Positions 18,198 to 29,029 of a stretch of DNA of 64,000 bases are shown in pieces; within the stretch, counting starts at the first letter, position 1, and every line of letters begins with the position of its first letter. This DNA is from Henriciella sp. (GTDB lineage: Bacteria > Pseudomonadota > Alphaproteobacteria > Caulobacterales > Hyphomonadaceae): contig NVWP01000033.1 of NCBI GenBank assembly GCA_002733705.1, forward strand, positions 1 to 64,000. The letters run 5' to 3'. The notes beneath the pieces were generated by a model, which searched no databases, was not told the DNA's origin, and worked only from the letters and a program-made list of their open reading frames with translations. The position numbers were made by a program, and so were the translations under genes.

Positions 18198-18581
18198 ATG
18201 AACATCTACAGGAAGGGAGACGTTCAAGCTTTCATGGGTAGCGTAACACGACTCCAGGCAGCCAAGTCGCCAAAAACCGCGTTTCACCGCACCGAAATGT
18301 CGGCCATTCTCGACGTATACGGAAAGATGGTCATGGCAGGAGAGGCCAAGGATTATGCCATTGGCATGTTTGAGGATCACGCCGTCTTCGCCATCTTTCG
18401 CCGTCATGCAGAAGCGCCGACCTGGCGGATCGAGAAAGTGCCGGCCCTGCGAAACCAGCAGGGCGCCTTCATTGTCTATGGCAGTCAGGATCAGGTGCTA
18501 AAGCGCGGGCACGACATCCGGACCGTTCTCAAGGTCTTCGAAACCCGACGCTTCGAAGTCATCAGCAGCAGCCGCAGCTAG
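18198..18581 (+). CDS. DUF2794 family protein
   Basis: 127-aa soluble protein of the alphaproteobacterial DUF2794 family. The family core is visible: FHRTEMSAILDVYGKMVMAGEAKDYAIGMFEDHAVFAIFRR (residues 29-69), then WRIEKVPALRNQQG and VLKRGHDIRTVLKVFETR. Function is unknown, and members are short and widespread in the class. The start is uncertain: ATG at 18198 has little ribosome binding site but a 7-bp hairpin just before it, while ATG at 18234 lies 14 bp after GGGAG. Confidence 0.82.
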   Translation: MNIYRKGDVQAFMGSVTRLQAAKSPKTAFHRTEMSAILDVYGKMVMAGEAKDYAIGMFEDHAVFAIFRRHAEAPTWRIEKVPALRNQQGAFIVYGSQDQVLKRGHDIRTVLKVFETRRFEVISSSRS

Positions 18582-18593
18582 GCTGGTCCAGGG

Positions 18594-19298
18594 CTAAAGC
18601 GGACGCCCGCCAAACACCTTCTGAAGGATGCCCAGCATCCCCTTGAACTGCATGCCGCCATCGCTGACAGCGAGCGCCATACAGACCCCGTCATCATCGC
18701 CCACAGGCGTGTGCGTGTCGTCGGGTGTGTTGAAGGCGAGGTCGCCGGGCCCGTAGCTGCCGGTCTCATCGCTGAAGCCGCCCCGAACGACCAGGGTCAA
18801 CTCGTTTCCGAAATGCGAATGGCTGGGTACCGATGCGCCGGGTTTGATGCGGTACAGATGGGCGCTTCCGGCAGACGTCCTTGAAATATCCAGGCGGCTG
18901 ACCCCGCCTGTAAGGCGCTTCCAGCCGCCGCGTACACAGGATTCCAGTGCCTTTTCGCGAAGCGGTTCGGGAAGAGTCATGATCTCGTCCAGACGCTCGC
19001 TTGCCATTTGGGCGGCCTGCCGGCTGTCAGCCTCCTCCTCAAGCTCATCAATCGCATGCAGGGTCTTTTCATAGGCATTCGGGGCAAGACGCGTCTGCGC
19101 CTCGCGCTCGAAAAAGATGCCCGACAGTGTCTCTGCCTGTGTCAGGTGCGCGCGGATGTCAGGACGGATCGCGGCCTGCGTTTCGACCAGCAGCGCAAAG
19201 GACGGGCTGAGTGTGCCGGCTGCATAGGCCGAATAGAGTTCTGAAAGCTGGGACGACATTTCCGGCAAAGCGCTTGCGCCTCTCTCTCGCATTTCCAT
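18594..19298 (-). CDS. ChrR-like anti-sigma factor lacking zinc ligands
   Basis: 234 aa. The N-terminal helical domain matches ChrR (LYSAYAAGTLSPSFALLVETQ). The zinc site of ChrR, one His near the start and then H-x3-C-x2-C, is replaced: Q41, R45 and I48 stand where His, Cys and Cys are expected, and no N-terminal His is present. The C-terminal cupin (about residues 130-210) keeps its H-x-H-x4-E...H metal ligands in PSHSHFGNELTLVVRGG and DDTHTP. It lies 84 bp after the ECF sigma gene on the same strand, the usual sigma/anti-sigma order. M14 is an alternative start. Confidence 0.82.
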   Translation of the reverse strand: MEMRERGASALPEMSSQLSELYSAYAAGTLSPSFALLVETQAAIRPDIRAHLTQAETLSGIFFEREAQTRLAPNAYEKTLHAIDELEEEADSRQAAQMASERLDEIMTLPEPLREKALESCVRGGWKRLTGGVSRLDISRTSAGSAHLYRIKPGASVPSHSHFGNELTLVVRGGFSDETGSYGPGDLAFNTPDDTHTPVGDDDGVCMALAVSDGGMQFKGMLGILQKVFGGRPL

Positions 19299-19382
19299 AA
19301 CGCGTTCGTGTTACCGAACTCGATATTGAGCAGGCATCGACAAGGTCAAGAAATTGCTGGCATGAGAGGTGCGTTACGCGGG

Positions 19383-19982
19383 TCAGTCGCGCTTGATAAC
19401 GCCGCGAAGCTTGTCGAAGGCAAGACGGATACGCGACTTGACCGTCCCAAGCGGCAAACCGAACGCTTCTGCGATTTCAGAATGCGAAAGGCCCTCATAA
19501 AAGGCTGCTTTCAGCAGGTCGAGCTGTTCGGCCGGCAAAATGTTGAGCTGCTCGCGCACCTGCGCTTCAAGCTGGCTTTGCGACAGCGTCTCGAACGGCG
19601 CCGGCTCCGGGGCCGGCTGCAGCATGGGCTCATCCGGCGACAGCTCCGGCTTGGCATGACGGCGGAAGAGGTCAATCTGGCGGTTGCGGGCAATCCGGAA
19701 AATCCATGTGGAGACGGAGGCCTGGCGGGAATCGAACTGCCCAGCCTTGCGCCAGACGGTCAGCATGACATCCTGAACGATCTCTTCGGCCTGGGCATCG
19801 CTGGCGCCCATCCGCATCAGATAGGTCTTCAGGCGCGGGCCAAAAAATTCAAACAGCGTGCCGAACGCCCTGCGGTCACCACTTTCCGAAATGCGGCGCA
19901 TGCAGTCCACATGCAGCAAGCGCGGGTCGTCAATGTGATCAAGGCGAGCAACAGACAATGGACAATCCATATATGGCAGCAC
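19383..19982 (-). CDS. ECF sigma factor (RpoE/ChrR-partner type)
   Basis: 199-aa extracytoplasmic-function sigma factor. Region 2 is seen in RAFGTLFEFFGPRLKTYLMRMGASDAQAEEIVQDVMLTVWRKA and the DNA-melting part STWIFRIARNRQIDLFRR. Region 4 is in LPAEQLDLLKAAFYEGLSHSEIAEAFGLPLGTVKSRIRLA. The pairing with a downstream ChrR-like gene puts it in the ECF11-like group that answers singlet oxygen or related stress in other alphaproteobacteria. The first 27 residues are loosely conserved, so M28 (19901) could be the true start. Confidence 0.9.
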   Translation of the reverse strand: MLPYMDCPLSVARLDHIDDPRLLHVDCMRRISESGDRRAFGTLFEFFGPRLKTYLMRMGASDAQAEEIVQDVMLTVWRKAGQFDSRQASVSTWIFRIARNRQIDLFRRHAKPELSPDEPMLQPAPEPAPFETLSQSQLEAQVREQLNILPAEQLDLLKAAFYEGLSHSEIAEAFGLPLGTVKSRIRLAFDKLRGVIKRD

Positions 19983-19994
19983 ACCTATTGTCTG

Positions 19995-20025
19995 TGTTTA
20001 CAGGGCTCCATGCAACCTTTGATCG
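19995..20025 (-). promoter_or_regulatory. Possible ECF-type promoter of the sigma operon
   Basis: On the minus strand CGATCA (20025-20020) and TAAACA (20000-19995) are 19 bp apart. This resembles the TGATC...TA pattern bound by RpoE of the ChrR-regulated group, with one mismatch in the first box. It would start transcription only a few bases before the 19982 ATG, which favours a later start codon or a weak assignment here. Confidence 0.25.
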
Positions 20026-20138
20026 CGATGCTCGCGATTCTGTGATCAGCGTTTCGCCAAAATTTGGCCTTAACGTTTGAGCAGTGTCGATTAACTAGCA
20101 TGGCTGCCAACCCTCACAGATTCAGACAGACCCGACCC

Positions 20139-20636
20139 ATGATCCGTTCTGCCACATTTGCCACCCTCGCCACCGCCCTTGTTGCTCCGGCCGCCTTTGG
20201 CGCGCCTTCTGCCATCGGGCGCTATGACGACTGGACCGTCTTCACCGAAACCGTGGAGGGCGAAACCCTCTGCTATGCGGCTACCGAGGCGACAGACATG
20301 GCGCCGAAAGCGGCCAATCATGGCGATGTCTGGTTCTTTGTATCGAACTGGGGCTCAGGCCAGGCCCGTAGCCAGCCCAGCCTGAAGGTCGGCTATGAGC
20401 TGCGCGCCGACCTGCCCGCCCGCGCGACTGTCGGGCGGTCGGGGTGGACCATGTACGGCGTCGGCCGCGAAGCCTTTGCGCAGGACCGTGACGATTCGGA
20501 CATCGTGGATGCCCTGCGGCGCGGGAGCGAGCTTCATGTCGAAGCGGTCTCGTCGCGCAATACGCAGGTCTCCTACCATTTCTCTCTATCCGGCTCGGCC
20601 GATGCCATCGACAAGGCCGCCTCGCTTTGCCGATAG
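20139..20636 (+). CDS. Periplasmic IalB-like (invasion-associated locus B) protein
   Basis: 165-aa protein with a signal peptide (MIRSATFATLATALVAPAAFGA). The mature part begins IGRYDDWTVFTETVEGETLCYAAT, the opening of the IalB family. It goes on with GDVWFFVSNWG, the VGYELRADLPARATVG segment, and a last cysteine in AASLCR that probably pairs with the first. IalB of Bartonella affects host-cell invasion, but relatives are widespread in free-living alphaproteobacteria and their role is unclear. ATG at 20100 is an alternative start. It is divergent from the sigma operon. Confidence 0.75.
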   Translation: MIRSATFATLATALVAPAAFGAPSAIGRYDDWTVFTETVEGETLCYAATEATDMAPKAANHGDVWFFVSNWGSGQARSQPSLKVGYELRADLPARATVGRSGWTMYGVGREAFAQDRDDSDIVDALRRGSELHVEAVSSRNTQVSYHFSLSGSADAIDKAASLCR

Positions 20637-20654
20637 CGATCTGACGGGGCCCGG

Positions 20655-22472
<1,818 letters not shown>

Positions 22473-22525
22473 ATTTTCCTCCCACGGAGCCTTTGTGGCC
22501 CTCTGTTGTGATGCGCCGCAGCAAA

Positions 22526-22557
22526 CCTGTCCTCATATTCTTAGATTATTGGACAGG
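22526..22557. promoter_or_regulatory. Inverted repeat between monooxygenase and rlmN
   Basis: CCTGTCC (22526-22532) and GGACAGG (22551-22557) form perfect 7-bp arms around an AT-rich 18-bp centre. The site lies between two divergent starts and could be an operator for either. A related CTGTCC/GGACAG pair occurs upstream of the SDR gene at 63007-63028. Confidence 0.35.
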
Positions 22558-22577
22558 ACGTGCTATGTGCGGCGTCG

Positions 22578-23735
22578 ATGAAACATGTTCTGGACCTTTC
22601 ACGCGGCGTCAATGCAAGCGCTTCTTCGGTGAAGTCGCTGGCTGGCCTGTCCATTCCTGCCCTCAAGGCGGAGATGGAAACACTGGGACTCGACCCGAAG
22701 AAAGCTGGTATGCGCGCCAAGCAGCTGCGCCGCTGGATTCATCATTTCGGCGTACAGGATTTCGGCGGCATGACCGATATCGCCAAGGAGCTGCGCGCAG
22801 ACCTTGCCGAAAAATATGTCCTGACCCGGCCTGAGATTACAGAGCACAAGGTCTCCGTGGACGGCACCCAGAAATGGCTGACGAAGTTTCAGGAAGGCGT
22901 TGAGGGCGAAAGCGTCTATATTCCCGATGTCGGCCGGTCCGGCGCCCTCTGCGTCTCCAGCCAGGTCGGCTGCACGCTGAACTGCACCTTCTGCCATACC
23001 GGCACCCAGAAGCTGGTGCGCAATCTCACTGCGCAGGAAATCGTCAATCAGGTCCTCATCGCGCGCGATGAACTGGAAGAGTGGCCCTCATCCAACGAGA
23101 ACCGCAAGCTCACCAATATCGTGTTCATGGGCATGGGTGAGCCGCTCTATAATCTCGACAATGTGGCGGAGGCCATCGACACGATTTCAGATGGCGACGG
23201 CATTGCCCTCGGGCGCCGCCGGATCACCGTCTCGACAGCTGGCGTGGCACCGAAAATCCCCGAACTTGGCGAGCGGACCGGCGCGATGCTTGCGATTTCG
23301 CTCCACGCGGTGCGCGACGATCTTCGCAATGAGATCGTGCCCATCAACAAGAAGTATGACCTCCAGACGCTGTTCGAGGCGATCCGCGCCTATCCAGACC
23401 TTGGCAATTCCAAGCGCGTGACCTTCGAATACGTCATGCTGAAGGGGGTCAACGACTCACCTGCCGAAGCCCGCGACCTCGTCAAACTGCTCAAGGGCGT
23501 GCCAGCAAAGATCAATCTCATCCCGTTCAACCCTTGGCCGGGCTCTCCCTATGAGTGTTCCGACTGGGAAACGATTGAGACCTTTGCAGAGATTGTGAAC
23601 CGGGCAGGTTATGCCTCCCCGATCCGCACCCCGCGCGGCCGGGACATCTTTGCCGCTTGCGGCCAGCTGCGCTCGGAAAGCGTGAAAAAATCGGCCGCCG
23701 AAAAGCGCCGCGAAGCGATGGCCGCCCAGGACTAG
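22578..23735 (+). CDS. rlmN: 23S rRNA/tRNA adenine-C2 methyltransferase RlmN
   Basis: Radical SAM enzyme, 385 aa from the ATG at 22578. It methylates A2503 of 23S rRNA and A37 of some tRNAs. The iron-sulfur motif is [11 protein letters not shown], and the SAM-binding glycines are in [10 protein letters not shown]. The C-terminal cysteine needed for the methyl intermediate is in [11 protein letters not shown]. The helical N-terminal domain is complete. A GTG start at 22560 would add six residues, and neither start has a good ribosome binding site. The frame continues past the stop into a piece of a DUF2177 gene. Confidence 0.95.
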   Translation: MKHVLDLSRGVNASASSVKSLAGLSIPALKAEMETLGLDPKKAGMRAKQLRRWIHHFGVQDFGGMTDIAKELRADLAEKYVLTRPEITEHKVSVDGTQKWLTKFQEGVEGESVYIPDVGRSGALCVSSQVGCTLNCTFCHTGTQKLVRNLTAQEIVNQVLIARDELEEWPSSNENRKLTNIVFMGMGEPLYNLDNVAEAIDTISDGDGIALGRRRITVSTAGVAPKIPELGERTGAMLAISLHAVRDDLRNEIVPINKKYDLQTLFEAIRAYPDLGNSKRVTFEYVMLKGVNDSPAEARDLVKLLKGVPAKINLIPFNPWPGSPYECSDWETIETFAEIVNRAGYASPIRTPRGRDIFAACGQLRSESVKKSAAEKRREAMAAQD

Positions 23736-23750
23736 GCCGGAAACCGCCAG

Positions 23751-23918
23751 AAGGGCGCCGCTTTTGGCTTCTTCTTTTACATGACCTACGAGCTGACCAA
23801 TCTCGCGACGACGCGCGGCTGGCTGCCCTTGCTGACAGTGGTGGATATCGCCTGGGGGACCCTCCTGTCCGGCATGGCGGCGGCGGCCGGCAAACTGGGC
23901 GTACAGCTTGCCGGCTGA
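23751..23918 (+). pseudogene. 3' remnant of a DUF2177 membrane protein gene
   Basis: In the same frame as rlmN and right after its TAG stop, the DNA reads KGAAFGFFFYMTYELTNLAT, then TRGWLPLLTVVDIAWGTLLS, then GMAAAAGKLGVQLAG and a stop at 23916-23918. This matches the last third of the DUF2177 family, whose members run about 130 aa and contain the YATYDLTNLAT...W...VDxAWG signature. The first two thirds are missing. The only ATG (23781) lies inside a membrane helix. It looks like what a deletion left behind. Confidence 0.75.
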
Positions 23919-25235
23919 TCAGGCCGTATCGGCTGGGTGCTCTCCGGCGTCACGGGCATAAAGACCTTTGACCAGATTGCGCACGAAGGCGATATGGCTG
24001 CGAAGGTGGAAGACCTCCTCGGTATAGGAGAGCGGCACGTCCAGCTCGCCCACCTCGCGTTGAAGGTCCGAAAGCTCGTTCAGCACCTTGTTGCGGACTT
24101 CATCGCTGTGCGCTTCGCGGCCGCGGGCTTCGAGATGGCGCAGATCCGAATACCAGACATAGATCTTGCGCCTGACCCGCCAGCGATAGATGGGCGGCGC
24201 CACACGGATAAGCGGTATGAGGAGCGTGATGAGCGGGATCAGGAAAACCCAGGCCCGCTCAAGAAAATTGGCGACCTGAAAGGAGAAATAGTTGCGCAGG
24301 AAGGATGGCCCGTTCTTCCAGTAACGCTCTGCCTCGTTCGAGAGCGGCATGTCGACAAGCTCCGGCGCGGGAAACGCCCCGGCATTTGCAAAGGCGCTAT
24401 TGCCAGAATGTATGTCTTCGGACGCCTCCAGCAGAAGCGACTGGATTGCCGGGTGAAGGTCACCGGCTATGGCGAGCTGGGCTACGGAGGCAATCAGGGG
24501 TGTGTCCATCTCCGGCTGATCGGCCTCAAGGTCAACAATACCGCGATACAGCGTAACGGGGTCAAGCGCGCGTGTCCGCCGGGCAAGTGCCGGCGCCCGG
24601 TCAAACGGCATCAGCCTGATACCCGGCCTGTCGAGCAGCCGCTGGACGTAAGGCGCACTCATCGAGGCGGAATAGGCGACCGCATCGAGCTCACCGGCCT
24701 CAAGTGCGCTGGCCGCCGCGAGCCCGCTCTCCCCGCGCCGGGCCTCTGCCGGCCAGTCACCGCCCCAGACCTCCTGCATCTGCAAGGCCAGAGCCCGCGT
24801 GCCGGACCCTTCCGGGCCGATGGCAAAGCGCAGCTTTCGCAGGTCGCCAAAAGCCTCCGCCCCTGTCTCTTCGCGAACGAAAACCCAGAAAGGTTCATGG
24901 AACATGCCGGCCAGGGAATGGAGGGCGGCGCGGTCCGCCTCAGTTGCCAGGCCGCCTTGCACAAAGGCGATATCGGCCTTTTCCGCGCGTAGAAGCGCCA
25001 GGTTCTCCAGAGAGCCGTTGGTCTCCAGAACCTCCACCTCAACATCGCTCTCGGCGAGGTGGTCGGCATATTGACGGGCGAGATCGTAATACGCCCCGCC
25101 CTGACTTCCCGAAGCGAATGTGACACGGGACGGCGGCGCCGGATCGATCAGCGCGAACGCCACCCAGATGCTGAGCAGGACCAGTAATGCAACCGGGCCG
25201 TAGACCTTGGCGATGTCTTTCATTCTCTTGTCCAT
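23919..25235 (-). CDS. TAXI-family solute-binding protein with C-terminal membrane anchor
   Basis: 438 aa. An N-terminal helix (about 12-30) precedes a TAXI/NMT1-like binding domain: VTFASGSQGGAYYDLARQYADHL, VEVLETNGSLENLALLRAEKADIAFVQGG, and GPEGSGTRALALQM. After it comes a second membrane helix (VFLIPLITLLIPLIRVAPPI, about 325-345) and a cytoplasmic coiled tail (SDEVRNKVLNELSDLQREVGEL). TAXI proteins usually feed TRAP transporters, but no membrane subunit is nearby. The tethered form suggests sensing or a role away from classic transport. Confidence 0.82.
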   Translation of the reverse strand: MDKRMKDIAKVYGPVALLVLLSIWVAFALIDPAPPSRVTFASGSQGGAYYDLARQYADHLAESDVEVEVLETNGSLENLALLRAEKADIAFVQGGLATEADRAALHSLAGMFHEPFWVFVREETGAEAFGDLRKLRFAIGPEGSGTRALALQMQEVWGGDWPAEARRGESGLAAASALEAGELDAVAYSASMSAPYVQRLLDRPGIRLMPFDRAPALARRTRALDPVTLYRGIVDLEADQPEMDTPLIASVAQLAIAGDLHPAIQSLLLEASEDIHSGNSAFANAGAFPAPELVDMPLSNEAERYWKNGPSFLRNYFSFQVANFLERAWVFLIPLITLLIPLIRVAPPIYRWRVRRKIYVWYSDLRHLEARGREAHSDEVRNKVLNELSDLQREVGELDVPLSYTEEVFHLRSHIAFVRNLVKGLYARDAGEHPADTA

Positions 25236-25436
25236 TTGAGCCCCACATCCGGCCAGACCCTAGACCGGTCCCCCAATGCGGTCGAGAGCGGACGAAACTG
25301 AAGCGGGACAGGCATGACCGCGGCACAGGCGGAGGCGACAAATTGCACACGGCTCACGCCTAATTGAGTCGTTTTCCGTCGATAGCGTGCCTATGTTAGT
25401 GTCCAAAGACCTGAAGAGAACCGACGGAACCGAACT

Positions 25437-27356
25437 ATGAACATGCGTAATCTCGCTGTCTGGGGACTGATCGCTGCGCTGGTCGTGGCCATGATGATCG
25501 CCATGCAAGGCTCATCCGTGGCTGCGAATGCAGAGAAAGTACCGATTTCCCAGCTTCGTCAGATGGCCACGGACGGCCAGCTTGACGAAGTCACAGTCAC
25601 CAATGACCGCGTGACCGCCCAGACATCTGGCGGCACCACCTATTATGCAGAGAAACTGCCGACCAATATCGAGATTTCGACATGGTTTGCCGATCAGGGC
25701 ATCACGGTGAATGAAGACGCCGAAAGCGGCTTCAGCTTCGGCGGCCTTCTGCTGAACCTTCTGCCGCTGGTTCTGATCCTTGGCCTCTTCCTCTTCCTGA
25801 TGCGCCAGATGCAGGGCGGCGGCGGTGGCCGCGGTGCGATGAGCTTTGGCAAGTCGCGCGCCCGCATGCTGACAGAGAAATCAGGCCGCGTGACGTTCGA
25901 TGACGTTGCCGGCGTGGACGAAGCCAAGGAAGAGCTTCAGGAAGTCGTTGAATTCCTGCGTGATCCCGCCCGCTTCCAGCGTCTTGGCGGCAAGATCCCG
26001 AAAGGCGCGCTTCTCGTGGGCCCGCCAGGTACCGGTAAGACGCTCCTGGCGCGCGCTGTCGCGGGTGAGGCCGGCGTGCCCTTCTTCACGATTTCAGGTT
26101 CGGACTTCGTCGAGATGTTCGTTGGCGTCGGCGCAAGCCGTGTGCGCGACATGTTCGAGCAGGCCAAGCGCAACGCCCCCTGCATCATCTTCATCGATGA
26201 GATCGACGCGGTCGGCCGCTCACGCGGTGCCGGTCTTGGCGGCGGCAATGACGAACGCGAGCAGACGCTGAACCAGCTTCTGGTCGAAATGGATGGTTTT
26301 GAAGCCAATGATGGCATCATCATCATCGCGGCTACCAACCGTCCCGACGTGCTGGACCCGGCCCTGCTACGTCCTGGCCGTTTCGACCGCCAGGTCACGG
26401 TGAACAACCCCGACATCATGGGCCGCGAACGTATCCTCAAGGTCCATATGCGCAATGTGCCGCTGGCCAAGGACGTCAATCCGAAAGTCATCGCACGCGG
26501 CACACCGGGCTTTTCGGGCGCTGATCTTGCAAACCTCGTTAATGAGGCTGCCCTGCTCGCCGCCCGCCGCGGTAAACGCGTTGTGGCGATGGCCGAGTTC
26601 GAGGACGCCAAGGACAAGGTCCTCATGGGGCCTGAAAAGCGCTCCATGGTCATGTCCGACAAGGAACGTGAGCTGACAGCCTGGCACGAAGCCGGTCACG
26701 CCATTGTGGCCCTCAAGGTGCCGGCAGCCGACCCGGTGCACAAGGCGACCATCATTCCACGTGGCCGCGCCCTTGGCATGGTCATGCAGCTGCCCGAAGA
26801 CGACAAGATGTCGATGTCCAAGATCGAGATGACATCGCGCCTTGCCATCATGATGGGTGGCCGCGTGGCAGAGGAAGAGAAGTTCGGCATGGAGAATGTC
26901 ACGGCGGGCGCCGCCTCTGACATCCAGCAGGCCACGAAACTCGCGCGCGCCATGGTGACCCGCTGGGGCCTTTCCGATGAGATTGGCCCGGTCGACTATG
27001 CCGACGATCAGGGCGACGTCTTCCTCGGACAGCAGCTGATGAACAAGTCGCACGTCTCCGAGGACACCTCCAAGAAGATCGAGGAGGAAGTCCGCAAACT
27101 GGTCCAGAAGGGCATGGATGACGCACGTCACATCATGACTGAATGCCGCGACCAGTGGAGCACGCTGGCCGAAGGGCTGCTCGAATACGAAACGCTGAGC
27201 GGCGAGGAGATCAAGGACCTCCTCAACGGCAAGCCACCGACGCGCCCGGATGAGCCGGACGAACCGCAGGGGCCGACCTCTGCCGTTCCCGTCACCGGCA
27301 AACGCCGCAAGGGCTTTGGCGGCGGCGAAACGGGCGGAGAGCCGGAACCGGCCTGA
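25437..27356 (+). CDS. ftsH: ATP-dependent zinc metalloprotease FtsH
   Basis: 639-aa membrane-bound AAA protease. Two membrane helices (residues 6-24 and about 104-124) flank a short periplasmic domain. Walker A GPPGTGKT is at 195-202, Walker B in [12 protein letters not shown], and the second region of homology in [21 protein letters not shown]. The zinc motif HEAGH is at 417-421. The protein degrades misassembled membrane proteins and regulators such as sigma-32, whose gene is also in this window. In many relatives ftsH follows tilS, which is absent here. A strong terminator follows. Confidence 0.97.
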   Translation: MNMRNLAVWGLIAALVVAMMIAMQGSSVAANAEKVPISQLRQMATDGQLDEVTVTNDRVTAQTSGGTTYYAEKLPTNIEISTWFADQGITVNEDAESGFSFGGLLLNLLPLVLILGLFLFLMRQMQGGGGGRGAMSFGKSRARMLTEKSGRVTFDDVAGVDEAKEELQEVVEFLRDPARFQRLGGKIPKGALLVGPPGTGKTLLARAVAGEAGVPFFTISGSDFVEMFVGVGASRVRDMFEQAKRNAPCIIFIDEIDAVGRSRGAGLGGGNDEREQTLNQLLVEMDGFEANDGIIIIAATNRPDVLDPALLRPGRFDRQVTVNNPDIMGRERILKVHMRNVPLAKDVNPKVIARGTPGFSGADLANLVNEAALLAARRGKRVVAMAEFEDAKDKVLMGPEKRSMVMSDKERELTAWHEAGHAIVALKVPAADPVHKATIIPRGRALGMVMQLPEDDKMSMSKIEMTSRLAIMMGGRVAEEEKFGMENVTAGAASDIQQATKLARAMVTRWGLSDEIGPVDYADDQGDVFLGQQLMNKSHVSEDTSKKIEEEVRKLVQKGMDDARHIMTECRDQWSTLAEGLLEYETLSGEEIKDLLNGKPPTRPDEPDEPQGPTSAVPVTGKRRKGFGGGETGGEPEPA

Positions 27357-27381
27357 CCGCTAAATAGAATCCAGATGTGAT

Positions 27382-27416
27382 GGGGCGCAGTCTGTTTAGA
27401 CTGCGCCCCTTTTTTT
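27382..27416 (+). terminator. Rho-independent terminator after ftsH
   Basis: GGGGCGCAGTC (27382-27392) and GACTGCGCCCC (27399-27409) pair perfectly around TGTTTA, followed by seven T residues. It lies 25 bp after the ftsH stop. Confidence 0.92.
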
Positions 27417-27516
27417 GGTCAGGCCCTGCCGGTGCTTTCGGGTGCGGGCGTCTGCGGCGCAGCCGACTGCATATTTCGCGCTTTTTCAAACCTCGTTCGC
27501 GCCTTATGTCTTCGAC

Positions 27517-28344
27517 ATGACCTCAAACCAGACAGAGTCCCGGGGCCGTGTCCTCGTCATCGCCGGGTCCGATTCAGGCGGCGGCGCCGGTATACAGGCC
27601 GACATCAAGGCCATCATGGCGATGGGCGGTTATGCCATGACCGCCATAACCGCCATCACGGTCCAGGACACGACCGGTGTCCACGCGGTGCATGCCGTCC
27701 CCGTCGAGACGGTCATCGCCCAGATGAGGGTCTGCCTGCGCGATATCGGCGCCGATGCCGTCAAGACCGGCATGCTGGGGCGCGCGGATCTTGTCGAAGA
27801 GGCCGCCGAGACGCTGGACGCGCTGGCGCCGGCCGTCCCGCGCATCATCGACCCGGTCATGGTGGCCTCGTCGGGGGACCGGCTGATTGACCGGCGCGCC
27901 GTCGAGAGTATCTCGTCGCTCCTCATCCCCAACGCCGCCCTGGTCACACCCAATGCGCCGGAAGCGGAGATCCTGACAGGCAAGTCCGTCGATGGCGTCA
28001 ACGGTCAGAGACGGGCGGCAGAAGCCTTGCTGGAACGGGGCGCGAAAGGGGCGCTGGTCAAGGGCGGCCACGTGCCCGGAAGTCCGATCACGGATGTGCT
28101 GCAGACCGAACATGGCGAATGGCTTTTCGAGAACCGCCGGATCGACACCAGTTCCACCCACGGCACGGGCTGCACACTGGCAAGCGCCATCGCCGCGCGG
28201 ATTGCGCAGGCCGACGCCATGCAGGAGGCCGTCGAAGCCGGCCGTGACTATCTTTTCAGGGCAATAGAGACCGCCAAAGGCTTCGGGCAGGGACACGGCC
28301 CTGTCCATCATGGCTGGAAGCTGGACATGGCCGATGAGCGCTAG
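27517..28344 (+). CDS. thiD: Hydroxymethylpyrimidine/phosphomethylpyrimidine kinase
   Basis: 275-aa ribokinase-fold enzyme that phosphorylates HMP and HMP-phosphate for thiamine synthesis. Substrate-binding IAGSDSGGGAGIQADIKAI is at about residues 13-31. Also seen are AVKTGMLG, DPVMVASSGDRL, and the anion hole and catalytic Asp/Cys region STHGTGCTLASAIAA. MTSNQTESRGR at 27517 is used as the start: the frame is open further up, but the region there is the terminator. Its stop overlaps the start of the M23 peptidase gene. No other thi gene is near, so salvage is possible. Confidence 0.93.
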   Translation: MTSNQTESRGRVLVIAGSDSGGGAGIQADIKAIMAMGGYAMTAITAITVQDTTGVHAVHAVPVETVIAQMRVCLRDIGADAVKTGMLGRADLVEEAAETLDALAPAVPRIIDPVMVASSGDRLIDRRAVESISSLLIPNAALVTPNAPEAEILTGKSVDGVNGQRRAAEALLERGAKGALVKGGHVPGSPITDVLQTEHGEWLFENRRIDTSSTHGTGCTLASAIAARIAQADAMQEAVEAGRDYLFRAIETAKGFGQGHGPVHHGWKLDMADER

Positions 28345-29029
28345 CGCCGCATTCCCAGCTGACCTTCGCACCCGGCGCGCCAGATATGACCTCTGGCTGA
28401 AAGAAACGGGGCCTGCTGTTGCCCCGCCGGTCCTGGGCCTTGAGCCTGACGCCACGCTCTCGCTCGATGTGGCAGGCCTTGCCGAACGCGGCTGGGACGA
28501 CCTGCCCCTCCACTGGACGCCTGAAAACGGCAAGGTGCTGCATGGCGGTTATGGAGAGGACCGGGCCATCTATGATGCGCCAGCCTTCCGGGGCGCCGGC
28601 GAGCCGCGCACCCTCCATCTCGGTCTCGACATCTTTGCGAGCGCCGGGACAGAGGTCTTCGCGCCGCTGGATGGCTGCGTTCACAGCCTGCAGCGCAATG
28701 ACAATGAGAAGGATTATGGCCCGACCCTGATCCTGCAGCATGAGACCGGGACCGGTTTCGACCTCTTCACCCTCTATGGGCATCTGGCCGCCGATGTCCT
28801 CTCATCCCTGGCGCCGGGTGACGCGGTCGACGCAGGCCAGAAACTGGGCGAACTTGGTGATAGCCACGTAAATGGCGGCTGGGCACCGCATCTTCACTTT
28901 CAGGTAATGCTGGACCTTCTGGGCCATAGCGGCGACTTTCCCGGTGTCTGCCGCAAGAGCGAGGCCGATCTCTGGCTGACGCTCTGCCCCGACCCGCGGC
29001 CGCTGCTGGGACTGCCGCCCAGAAGCTAG
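28334..29029 (+). CDS. M23-family peptidase-like protein
   Basis: 231-aa protein with an M23 (LytM) metallopeptidase fold. The first zinc ligands are in LHLGLDIFASAGTEVFAP (H-x3-D), and the last His pair is in WAPHLHFQVM (H-x-H). There is no signal peptide, so it may be cytoplasmic. Similar domains occur fused to aminoglycoside-phosphotransferase-like kinases and class III aminotransferases rather than in cell-wall lysis. It overlaps the end of thiD by 11 bp and converges with the YdcZ gene by 4 bp. Confidence 0.78.
   Translation: MSASAAFPADLRTRRARYDLWLKETGPAVAPPVLGLEPDATLSLDVAGLAERGWDDLPLHWTPENGKVLHGGYGEDRAIYDAPAFRGAGEPRTLHLGLDIFASAGTEVFAPLDGCVHSLQRNDNEKDYGPTLILQHETGTGFDLFTLYGHLAADVLSSLAPGDAVDAGQKLGELGDSHVNGGWAPHLHFQVMLDLLGHSGDFPGVCRKSEADLWLTLCPDPRPLLGLPPRS

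Noticed and set aside
18009..18407. 132-aa minus-strand frame over the hairpin region and DUF2794
   Set aside because: No ribosome binding site or domain, and it runs opposite a recognised family gene.
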